Origin: Synoicihabitans lomoniglobus
Lineage (GTDB): Bacteria; Verrucomicrobiota; Verrucomicrobiia; Opitutales; Opitutaceae
Length of the DNA: 64,000 bases
NCBI RefSeq assembly: GCF_029023725.1
Contig: NZ_CP119075.1
Coordinates: forward strand, 2,413,501 to 2,477,500
Direction of reading: 5' to 3'
Positions 8,062-15,660 of the stretch are shown piece after piece (the stretch's first letter is position 1; each line of letters starts with the position of its first letter). The notes beneath the pieces were generated by a model, which saw only the letters and a list, made by a program, of their open reading frames with translations, was not told where the DNA came from and did not search any database. The translations under genes were made by a program, and so were the position numbers.

Positions 8062-9789
8062 ATGTCTTCTGCTCCCGCTCTTACCGCTCTGCTGGCCTTT
8101 GACCGCAACAACCGGCTCGCCGTGCGCGCCCTCGGGTCCAAGGCCGGTCTGGCTTTTTCTGGAATCGACGAGCGCATGGCTGTCGATCGGTTAACCTCCG
8201 CCTACGCCGAACATACGACTCCTCGCTCGTTGCTGGAGATCGAAGCCGGGGGGCGAAACTACCGCGTCTTTGCCACCCAGGTGCAGGGTGAATCGGCGGA
8301 TGCTGAAGTGGTGTGTCGCCCCATGGAGCAATTGACGGGAAATCCGGACACGTTGGCCCCATCGTTGGCGGCGATACTGGAGGCGCTCGAACCGCACTTC
8401 ATCAACCTGCCCTACCTGCACCTCGGCGAAAACGAGTTCATCTACAAATTTCGACCGGAAAAGGAGCGCAACCCCGCGATTTACGCCAGCGATGAAGTTT
8501 CGAGCGGGCTCTACCAGTCCCAACTGTGCGCCGCGATCAAAGCCCTCGCCCGCCGTCACGAGCGCAGCGCCACCAGCCCCGTGACCCTCGATTTCGGCGC
8601 GGTGGAATACATCATTCCCAGCCACTTCGGATTTTGCCTCGGCGTGAAAAACGCCATCGAACGCGCCTACGAAACGCTGGCGGCCAACCCCGGTAAACGC
8701 GTCTTCATGCTCTCCGAGCTGATCCACAATCCGTTTGTGAACGAAGATCTGTGCCGGCGAGGTCTGCGCTATCTGCAAACCGACAAAGGTGTGCCTTTCA
8801 CCATCACCGGCCTACCCGCCACGGCTGCCACCACCGAGCCACTCATTTGGGACACGCTTACGCCGGACGACATCGTCATCATCCCCGCCTTTGGCGCGAC
8901 CAATGAGGACAAGGCGCGTCTGGTTAAAAAAGGTCTCGCAGTCTATCCGCATGACGCCACGTGCATGCTGGTCGAAAAAGTCTGGAAGGCCGCCCGCAGC
9001 TATGGTCGCGAGGGCTACACGGTGGTCATCCACGGCAAAGCGGAGCACGAAGAGACCAAAGCCACGTTTTCCAATACCCGACGGCATGCACCGGCCGTGA
9101 TTGTGCGCAATCTCGCCGAGGTCGAAACGCTGGCCAAAATTATCGAGAGCACCGATCCCGCCGTGCGCGCCTCCTTTTACGAGACCTTCGCGGGTAAGTA
9201 TACCGAGGGTTTCGACGTCGATCGCGATTTGGAACGCGTGGCCGTGGTCAATCAAACCACCCTGCTCATGAACGAAACGCTCGCGATCATCGAGCGTTTG
9301 CGCGGGGCGTTCACAACTCGATTTGGGGACGCGGGAGCGGAGCGCGTCGGAGGCGGCGGTCGACGCGACACGTTGTGCTACGCCACTCAGGTCAACCAGG
9401 ATGCCCTAGGCCGGGCCCTCGCGGAGCCGCTCGACACCGCCTTTGTCATCGGCGGTAAAAACTCCTCCAATACCTATCAGCTTCATCGGCTTTGCGCGGA
9501 TAAATTGGATGCGCAGGCGTTCTTTATTCAGAGCGAACGCAACATCCTCGCCATGGACGCATCCGAACATTTCGTGTTCCCGGCTCACGGCCCCGCCTCG
9601 GGCGGCCATATGGAAACGCGGCCGTTGTGGCATGATCCCGCCGCCCGCAAGCGCGTATTGATCACGGGAGGGGCATCCTGCCCGGACGGGTTGATTCAAC
9701 AGGTCATCACCCGTTTGAACGGCTTTTTCCCTCCCGAACGACTGCGCTCCATCGAGGCCGTGTTACACGACCTCGAGTGCGAAGACTAA
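8062..9789 (+). CDS. ispH: 4-hydroxy-3-methylbut-2-enyl diphosphate reductase (IspH) with N-terminal extension
   Basis: IspH makes IPP and DMAPP in the last step of the MEP isoprenoid pathway using a [4Fe-4S] cluster. The three cluster cysteines are present: C192 (FGFCLGV), C301 (DATCMLV) and C439 (LCYATQ). Active-site motifs LIHNPFVNE, HGKAEHEET, NQTTLLMNET and GGKNSSNT are also present; HGKxxHEET and NQTTxLxxET are the cyanobacterial/plant style rather than the E. coli style. The protein is 575 aa. About 180 residues precede the catalytic domain and do not resemble a domain I know. The start at 8062 was chosen because the frame upstream of it overlaps the DUF5069 gene. Confidence 0.92.
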   Translation: MSSAPALTALLAFDRNNRLAVRALGSKAGLAFSGIDERMAVDRLTSAYAEHTTPRSLLEIEAGGRNYRVFATQVQGESADAEVVCRPMEQLTGNPDTLAPSLAAILEALEPHFINLPYLHLGENEFIYKFRPEKERNPAIYASDEVSSGLYQSQLCAAIKALARRHERSATSPVTLDFGAVEYIIPSHFGFCLGVKNAIERAYETLAANPGKRVFMLSELIHNPFVNEDLCRRGLRYLQTDKGVPFTITGLPATAATTEPLIWDTLTPDDIVIIPAFGATNEDKARLVKKGLAVYPHDATCMLVEKVWKAARSYGREGYTVVIHGKAEHEETKATFSNTRRHAPAVIVRNLAEVETLAKIIESTDPAVRASFYETFAGKYTEGFDVDRDLERVAVVNQTTLLMNETLAIIERLRGAFTTRFGDAGAERVGGGGRRDTLCYATQVNQDALGRALAEPLDTAFVIGGKNSSNTYQLHRLCADKLDAQAFFIQSERNILAMDASEHFVFPAHGPASGGHMETRPLWHDPAARKRVLITGGASCPDGLIQQVITRLNGFFPPERLRSIEAVLHDLECED

Positions 9790-9796
9790 CCCGCGC

Positions 9797-11071
9797 TTAG
9801 AAGCGGGTGATGATGCCGACGCGCACGATGAGATTGTCGCCGAGCATGATCGAGGCCGTGCGGCCACCGACGGTTTGGAAGTAGTCGTCGATCGCCTCAA
9901 ACACCCCACCGACGAACAACGCGGTGCGCGGAGTGATCCAATACTCTGCCGCAATCTCGGCGTAATAGCCCAAGATCATCTCACTGTGCTCACCGGTTTG
10001 AGTGATGGTGATGGGATTGCCCACCTCGTAGGCGCTCATGTCGAGCGTCTCGGTCACGGTGTAATCGGTGCCTACAAACGCGCCCATGAGACCCGCCGAA
10101 GCAACGATGCCGATCTTCTCCGTGAGATGGGTGCGAATCTCCGCGCCCATGCGGATGGAGTAATAGGCTCCTTTGAGTTCCCAGTCACCGTCGACGAACG
10201 CGCCGCCCGCGGTAGTGGTAAAGGTGCGGTTGGGAGTGACTTGCTGCAGGGGAACCGTGGTTTCCAGTCCATCGGCCAGAATGATGTTACCGATGTCATC
10301 GAACAGATTGCCAAACGACGGAGCCTCGTAACGCGCGTCGGGCGCATCACCGTAGAGCTCATACAAGTCGGTCATCGTGATCAGATCCGACATTACCCGG
10401 CCGGCGGTCGCGGCTTTGACGTCGGTCATACCGATCGAAGCCGTAAGGTTGATTTCCGTCTTGGGGCTCAGCTTGAGGAAGCGACGGGAGACGGCCATTT
10501 CCATGCCGAGGTTGGATCCGTCGTGATCAGCCGCCGCGGTCGCTCCGGTGGATTGCGCGGAAAACGCATGCATGGCGATGCCGCCATCCACTTGTTGCGA
10601 GTCGTGGGTGTAAAACCACTGCCGGGTTTGACCGGGCGTATAGGAAAGCAGGCTCTCCCCTTTTTCCGTGGTGTAGCGGCCACCCGGTGTGGAAGTCTGA
10701 TTGCCGTCAGCGTCCTTCTCGCTGCTACGCAGACCATCGAGGGCCACGCCGCCATCGTCGTATCGACGCACGACCACTTCGGTCCGGTCGGCACCGGGCA
10801 GATTTTGAATCGAAGGCACTTCGCCCAACCCACCGAACTGCACCGATGATTTGCCGCTGTTGTAGCGGGCGTTTACGTGGAACGTCCACGGGTTGGCATC
10901 GCGAAAGGCCACTTTGCGCATCCGCGGCGGCAGCACGAACCCGGGAGGCGCTTCCGCCGTCTGTTCTTCCGGAACTTCGACTTCGGTCGTGGCCTGCGCA
11001 TAAGTTGGGCAGGCAGAAATAGCGATCGTGAGACCGAGCGTAAGCAGACGGGCGAGTTTGGAGTTCGTCAT
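9797..11071 (-). CDS. Putative outer-membrane beta-barrel protein
   Basis: 424 aa with a signal peptide (MTNSKLARLLTLGLTIAIS, cleavage likely near TYAQA). Long alternating beta stretches follow (VNARYNSGKSSVQFGG, YTVTETLDMSAYEVG, MILGYYAEIAAEYWI), and the chain ends in VGIITRF, the terminal Phe being the usual outer-membrane assembly signal. No specific family was recognised. The start at 11071 puts the signal peptide at the N-terminus; the in-frame codon 57 bases upstream adds a charged stretch. Convergent with ispH, with a 7-bp gap. Confidence 0.75.
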   Translation of the reverse strand: MTNSKLARLLTLGLTIAISACPTYAQATTEVEVPEEQTAEAPPGFVLPPRMRKVAFRDANPWTFHVNARYNSGKSSVQFGGLGEVPSIQNLPGADRTEVVVRRYDDGGVALDGLRSSEKDADGNQTSTPGGRYTTEKGESLLSYTPGQTRQWFYTHDSQQVDGGIAMHAFSAQSTGATAAADHDGSNLGMEMAVSRRFLKLSPKTEINLTASIGMTDVKAATAGRVMSDLITMTDLYELYGDAPDARYEAPSFGNLFDDIGNIILADGLETTVPLQQVTPNRTFTTTAGGAFVDGDWELKGAYYSIRMGAEIRTHLTEKIGIVASAGLMGAFVGTDYTVTETLDMSAYEVGNPITITQTGEHSEMILGYYAEIAAEYWITPRTALFVGGVFEAIDDYFQTVGGRTASIMLGDNLIVRVGIITRF

Positions 11072-11197
11072 GGAGTATAGGCGATTCAGACGCGTATTAT
11101 CCGGTAAGGTTGCTCGGAAAACGGTCATGGCCAGCCCTTTCTTGGGGTTTCATCCCGGATAAGGGGCGAATCGTCCCTTCGACCAGGCCTCGAAGGG

Positions 11198-11905
11198 CTA
11201 CTGTGTGAACTCGTCAAACTCGGCCGCCTTGGCCTTTTCAGCGGCCAAAGCCGCGGCCGCGGCGGGGTCGATCGCGGCTTCCCGCTCCTTGAGCCGACGT
11301 TCGGCGGCCCGCAGGTCTTCTTCGCGCTGTTCGAGCTCGGTTTCGGTGAGCTGCTGCTCCTGCACCTTATCGAAAAGGCTGGATTCACTTTCCTCCAGAA
11401 AGGCTTCCCGTTCCTTGATCGATGCCCGTTGCTCCTTGAGGGATGCCTCCTGTCGCTCCAGCTCGGCTTTCAGTTTTTCGAGTGCCTCTTTCTCCTCGGC
11501 GGAGAGCGAAGACCGGGCCGGAGCCGCTTTGCGGGCGGCGGCGAGCACATTTTCCCGCGCCTGCAACAGCGCCTCCATCTCGGCAAATTCACGCTGCTGT
11601 TCGAGCAATTTGACCTCCAGCTCTTCGCACGCGCGTTCCCGGTCCTCCAATCGGGCCTCCAACTCGCGCAGCGCTTTTTCGAGCTCGTTCGACTTTTCCG
11701 GAGACATCCGGGTTTCGGATTCTCCCCAGGGGGCCCGGGTGACCGCCACGATTTCGTTGATTTTTTCACGGGCTTCGGCGGCATTTGCCGATTGCTCGAT
11801 CGGCGACCGCACCCGGCGGCGCAAGGACAGGTTTGGTCCGCCGGCCCCGGGCGGGGCACCGGGAAAACGAAGTTTGTTGCCGGGAGGCGGGGGCAAATCA
11901 GGCAT
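11198..11905 (-). CDS. Coiled-coil protein of the ParA cassette
   Basis: 235 aa. The first about 35 residues are Pro/Gly-rich (MPDLPPPPGNKLRFPGAPP), followed by a short basic patch (LRRRVR). From about residue 70 to 210 there is an almost unbroken Glu/Arg/Leu/Ala heptad pattern (LEKALRELEARLEDRERA, LEKLKAELERQEAS), typical of a long coiled coil; the tail ends AAEFDEFTQ. No enzyme motif. It starts 6 bp after the 293-aa gene and is third in the ParA operon, so a structural or tethering role with ParA is inferred, not shown. Confidence 0.8.
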   Translation of the reverse strand: MPDLPPPPGNKLRFPGAPPGAGGPNLSLRRRVRSPIEQSANAAEAREKINEIVAVTRAPWGESETRMSPEKSNELEKALRELEARLEDRERACEELEVKLLEQQREFAEMEALLQARENVLAAARKAAPARSSLSAEEKEALEKLKAELERQEASLKEQRASIKEREAFLEESESSLFDKVQEQQLTETELEQREEDLRAAERRLKEREAAIDPAAAAALAAEKAKAAEFDEFTQ

Positions 11906-11911
11906 GACCGA

Positions 11912-12793
11912 TCATCGACCGAAAAGGCGGCCGAACCAACCCGATTTTTTCTCGGGCACAGCTCCGGCCACATGCGGCTCCAGCAACTTGACGACCAAGG
12001 GCTCGATGGCGGGATCCTGCAGCACCATCACTTCGCGGCTCAAGGCGGTGCCCGCCGCGATGCGGGCCTCGATCTGAGCGAGGTCGGCTTTGAAGTAGGC
12101 CAGGAGCGCCTCCACCCGCGATTCCACCTTGGGGGGCACGGCAGCCCCGCGAGCGGACAAGCCCTGGCGCTGAAGCGCCGACAGGCCCGCGACGGTGGCG
12201 CCCAGCGCTTCGATGAGATGTAGCCCTTTTTGCCCCGGACGAAACGGCAGGAACTTGGCAATGGTCGCTTCGTCCACGTGCGACAGGGCGTTGAGCAGGC
12301 TGCGGAAATCGCCACCCACGATGACACTCTGGGACATGCTTTGCGCAAAAACGGCGAACGCGCCGATGGTCTCCAGGTTTTCCAAGCCGCAAAACTCCAG
12401 CGTGTCGGCGGACAGACTGCTGAACCGGATGGGAAAATCTTCAGGAATCTCCAACTTCTTGAGATTATCTAGAATCGGATTGGACGCCGCGGACGCGGAT
12501 TCGCTGTGCTCGACCATGTCGCCGAACGGGTCGTCAAAGGCCAAGGTTTCCTGCAGAATCGTGATCAGCGTGGTGATGCTGTTCGCCGGATAACCACGCG
12601 ACGCGAGCAATTCGACCGTGTCGTCGTATTCGAGATCGATGTAATCCGCCGGGCAGTCGACTTTGTTCGCGCCGGGCCATTCCGGGCCATCGAGGTTTTC
12701 CGCCAGACTGGAGAGCGCCGTGTCGACCATGATGGACGACGCAAACGCGGTGCGGACTGCATTCCATTGTTGAGCGGAGGATGGATCAGGCAT
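11912..12793 (-). CDS. Unrecognised 293-aa protein between parA-like and coiled-coil genes
   Basis: I do not recognise the family. It is soluble, largely helical by composition and without a signal peptide. The middle region around ADTLEFCGLENLETIGAF and GDFRSLLNALSHVDEATIAK is the most ordered-looking part. The C-terminus, after a Pro-rich spacer, is KKSGWFGRLFGR, a short basic-aromatic tail of the kind that often attaches proteins to the inner membrane. The start at 12793 (MPDPSSAQQ) is 20 bp after the parA-like stop; the open frame extends upstream but only as a shadow of parA. Membrane anchor or cargo adaptor for ParA is a guess from context. Confidence 0.8.
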   Translation of the reverse strand: MPDPSSAQQWNAVRTAFASSIMVDTALSSLAENLDGPEWPGANKVDCPADYIDLEYDDTVELLASRGYPANSITTLITILQETLAFDDPFGDMVEHSESASAASNPILDNLKKLEIPEDFPIRFSSLSADTLEFCGLENLETIGAFAVFAQSMSQSVIVGGDFRSLLNALSHVDEATIAKFLPFRPGQKGLHLIEALGATVAGLSALQRQGLSARGAAVPPKVESRVEALLAYFKADLAQIEARIAAGTALSREVMVLQDPAIEPLVVKLLEPHVAGAVPEKKSGWFGRLFGR

Positions 12794-12813
12794 GGGGAGC
12801 GTAAGAGAAGGGT

Positions 12814-13716
12814 TTAGTCGGTGATGCCGTCGCCGTGACGAATGAGTTCCATGGCGACCTTGCGGTAGTCGTCGACGACGGTCGATTCCCCGCTGCTGTC
12901 GGCGGACGCATTGACCAGGTTGACCGGCAGTCCCAGCGTGACCGCCCGTCGGACCACCATCGCATCGCGCACGTGTTGTTCGAACAATTTGGCCGACGGT
13001 GCTACGCGCTTGGCGCTGCGATATTGGTTCATGCGCAACTGCATCCGCATCCGCGGCACGTCGATGTCGACGCCGGTTTTGATCGAGTTGAAGATAATGC
13101 CCTGCACGCGCGCTGGCACTCCCTGGGAGGATTTGCGAAAGCTGGCGCTCAGTTGGTGAAACTTGCCCAACTTCTCCACCAGCAGCGTGAAGCCGATGAG
13201 GCTCAAGGCGTCCGGGTTGGACGGCACGTAAATTTCGTTGGCACTGAAAATCCCGCACTGCGACGCCCGCAAAATATTCGGCGGACAATCGAACAGGATG
13301 AAATCGTAGTTGCTCTCGATGGCCTCGAGTTGGTCGCGAAAAATCACATACGGCGGTCGGGCCGGATCGCCGCGAAACTCGTTTTCCAAATCCACCAGAT
13401 TGAAGGTCGTCGGCAGAATATCCAACCCCGGCAGCACGACCTCTCCCGTCTTGCTGCGCACCACGTCTTTGACCACCAGATCCGACACCTTGGCTTCGCC
13501 GGGATCGAAGATCGAATACACCGCGCCCTGGCTCGATGTGTTGATTTTGTTCCACCGGTCCAACCGCAACAGCCAGATGGAAGCGTTGGACTGGGTGTCG
13601 AAATCGCAGATGAGGACGCGTTTGCCCAGTTTGGCCAAACAAGCCGCGATGTTCACGAGCAGTGACGTTTTGCCGACGCCGCCCTTGTAGTTGATGAAAG
13701 CAATTTTTCGAGCCAT
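12814..13716 (-). CDS. ParA/MinD-type P-loop ATPase
   Basis: 300 aa. The deviant Walker A motif KGGVGKTSLL sits at residues 10-19, Walker A' is in ICDFDTQSNAS and Walker B is FILFDCPPN, all diagnostic of ParA-type ATPases that dimerise on DNA or membrane to position cargo. No N-terminal DNA-binding extension is present, as in orphan ParA proteins. There is no parB-like gene or cluster of parS-like sites nearby, so chromosome segregation is not supported here. The start (MARKIAFINYKGG) is the second Met; the first, four codons upstream, is possible. It leads a three-gene minus-strand operon. Confidence 0.9.
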   Translation of the reverse strand: MARKIAFINYKGGVGKTSLLVNIAACLAKLGKRVLICDFDTQSNASIWLLRLDRWNKINTSSQGAVYSIFDPGEAKVSDLVVKDVVRSKTGEVVLPGLDILPTTFNLVDLENEFRGDPARPPYVIFRDQLEAIESNYDFILFDCPPNILRASQCGIFSANEIYVPSNPDALSLIGFTLLVEKLGKFHQLSASFRKSSQGVPARVQGIIFNSIKTGVDIDVPRMRMQLRMNQYRSAKRVAPSAKLFEQHVRDAMVVRRAVTLGLPVNLVNASADSSGESTVVDDYRKVAMELIRHGDGITD

Positions 13717-13929
13717 GATACGGATCAATCGATGTCAGGGGTAATGCCCCTGATCACAAGGACTTGACGGTGCGATTTTAACCGCCGACTGCCCAGAACA
13801 AAAGCGGTCTGGCGGGGTTTCACCAAATATTCGCAAAACGGTGAGCAAACGCGATTTGTCACCGATTGGTCGCGCAAACGCCACCCCCCCGCAATGCGGC
13901 CCGGCTAATTTTCCCCGAGCCGTGATTCC

Positions 13930-14325
13930 ATGCCCCCCTACATACTAAGCGTCGACGACGAACCGGATGTGACCGACATCATCGCCTTCAACCTGCGGAA
14001 ACGGGGTTACGAGGTGCAAACCGCCGCCGATGGTCACAGCGCACTCGATCGCATCGCGGAACGACGACCGGATCTCCTGTTGTTGGATCTCATGCTGCCC
14101 GACCTCGACGGGTTTGCCATCTGCGAGATTCTGCGCCGCCGCGCGGATACCGCCACGTTGCCCATCATCATTCTTTCCGCGTGGAGCGAACCCGATTCGC
14201 GCCACCTCGGCCTCGAGCTCGGGGCGATCGACTTCATCAACAAACCCTTCAGCCCCCGGGCGCTGGTCGAACGCGTCGACAATCTGCTGGCTTCACGCCA
14301 CCCCGCCACCGATATCCGCTCTTGA
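13930..14325 (+). CDS. Stand-alone response-regulator receiver domain
   Basis: 131 aa, a single CheY-like receiver with no output domain. Acidic pocket D9/D10 (SVDDEPD), phospho-acceptor D53 (LLLLDLMLPDLDG), S83 (ILSAWS) and K105 (FINKPF) are all present, so it should be phosphorylatable. It is probably an intermediate in a phosphorelay or a protein-protein switch. No kinase is adjacent; its divergent neighbour is the ParA cassette and the next gene downstream is the GreA/B-like factor. Confidence 0.92.
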   Translation: MPPYILSVDDEPDVTDIIAFNLRKRGYEVQTAADGHSALDRIAERRPDLLLLDLMLPDLDGFAICEILRRRADTATLPIIILSAWSEPDSRHLGLELGAIDFINKPFSPRALVERVDNLLASRHPATDIRS

Positions 14326-14340
14326 ACAGCGACCGGGGAC

Positions 14341-14357
14341 GACGGCATAAGGCCGTC
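14341..14357 (+). promoter_or_regulatory. Small hairpin touching the start of the GreA/B-like gene
   Basis: GACGGC and GCCGTC form a 6-bp stem around the loop ATAAG, immediately before the ATG at 14358. The purine-rich AAGG, the only candidate ribosome-binding site, is partly within it. It could limit translation initiation, but such short hairpins also occur by chance. Confidence 0.3.
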
Positions 14358-14840
14358 ATGCCCGACAAAACTCGCCTGATCACCGCTTTGATTGAAAAGC
14401 TCGAGGCCGACCGTGATCTGCAAACCCGGGCCGCCCTGCTCGCGCGCGACGAAGCGACCAACGAAGAAAGCCGCGCGGAAAACAAATATGACACCCGCGG
14501 CCAGGAAGCGGCCTATCTCGCCGAGGGTCAGGCCAAGCTCGCGGCGGAGCTGGCTGACGCCATCCGCCTGTATCGCTCGCTCGAACTACCCGCCACCCCT
14601 CCGCCCGCGGCCCTCAAGATCGGGAGTGTATTCACCATTGAACGACTAGGCGGGCCTCTACACGGCTTGATCGGCCCCCGCGCCGGCGGCACAGATTTCA
14701 CGGTCGACGACACCACCTACACGGTGATCACGCCCAGTTCCCCACTGGGCCGGGCCGTGTTGGGTCGTAAGGCTGGCGACACCGTGTATCTGGTCCAACG
14801 GGGCAAACCGCAGCCGCATCGCATCACGGCCACGGCCTGA
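14358..14840 (+). CDS. GreA/GreB-like transcription factor domain protein
   Basis: 160 aa. The N-terminal half is a helical hairpin with the pattern EATNEESRAENKYDTRGQEA, and the C-terminal half carries YTVITPSSPLGRAVLGRKAGDTV, the FKBP-like fold shared with GreA/GreB. This subgroup is related to elongation factors that enter the RNA polymerase secondary channel, but the N-terminal hairpin tip differs from canonical GreA, so transcript-cleavage activity is not certain. The start at 14358 avoids an upstream extension that overlaps the receiver gene. Confidence 0.75.
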   Translation: MPDKTRLITALIEKLEADRDLQTRAALLARDEATNEESRAENKYDTRGQEAAYLAEGQAKLAAELADAIRLYRSLELPATPPPAALKIGSVFTIERLGGPLHGLIGPRAGGTDFTVDDTTYTVITPSSPLGRAVLGRKAGDTVYLVQRGKPQPHRITATA

Positions 14841-14851
14841 GCGTCGTTTCG

Positions 14852-15520
14852 TTACTCGCCGAGCGAAAATACGATTGGCACACTCATCCGGAACGAGACC
14901 ACTTTGCCATGGCGTTTGCCCGGTTCGAACCGCCACCGCTGCACGGCGCGTTCCGCCGCCGCCGCAAATTCCCGGCGCGCATTCGTCGCCGCCTTGGCTT
15001 CGATCACGCGACCATCCAAGCCAACGATAAACTCCACCACGACGCTCTCCTCAATCCCGGCGCGTCGCATGGTGTCGGGATAACGGGGAGACATGCGAAA
15101 CGTGGCCCGCGGTTCACGGTCGAGCCCGCTCGCGTGAAACACGCCGGCCTCCACTCCCCGCTCAAGCCAACTTCCGCCGTTGCCCGGCCGGGGCGGTTGC
15201 AGCTTTTGCCCGAAAGTCGGAATGACGGTGGGAATGCGTTCGGGCAAAGCGGGCGGCGGCAAATCCGGCGAATTCGTGGGGTCCGGGGCGAATTCACCAG
15301 CGTGAGATGTCCGGTCCGACGCGGCCGGAGCCTCTGCGGCATCAAAGACGTTTTCCGGCTCATCGGGTTCAATAAATTCGATCGGATACACGGTGATGCG
15401 TTCCACCGGCTCCAATGGCAGGGGCATCGATGATGCGACCTTGCGTGAATTAAATCCGAACAGAAACAGCGCGTGGCTGGAGGCGGCGATGATCACCGGT
15501 AGCGTGAAGGATGATTTCAT
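14852..15520 (-). CDS. TonB-family energy-transducing protein
   Basis: 222 aa. It begins with an N-terminal membrane anchor (SFTLPVIIAASSHALFLFGF) followed by an acidic/Pro-rich spacer (residues 40-120) and a TonB C-terminal domain with YPDTMRRAGIEESVVVEFIV and AVQRWRFEPGKR. TonB links the ExbB/ExbD proton-driven motor to outer-membrane transporters. No exbB/exbD or receptor gene is adjacent. It converges on the GreA/B-like gene with an 11-bp gap. Confidence 0.88.
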   Translation of the reverse strand: MKSSFTLPVIIAASSHALFLFGFNSRKVASSMPLPLEPVERITVYPIEFIEPDEPENVFDAAEAPAASDRTSHAGEFAPDPTNSPDLPPPALPERIPTVIPTFGQKLQPPRPGNGGSWLERGVEAGVFHASGLDREPRATFRMSPRYPDTMRRAGIEESVVVEFIVGLDGRVIEAKAATNARREFAAAAERAVQRWRFEPGKRHGKVVSFRMSVPIVFSLGE

Positions 15521-15660
15521 GGGTAACGGGGGTTCAGTCTTATCACGAACTCCGGGGCCGTTTCTTAGAGCTCAAGCCCACCGGTTTGCCCGCGTAAGAT
15601 TCATTCCGCCGCCCCTCCGTATTCACTTTACCCCTGCGCCCCTTCCCGCGCCAATGAGGC

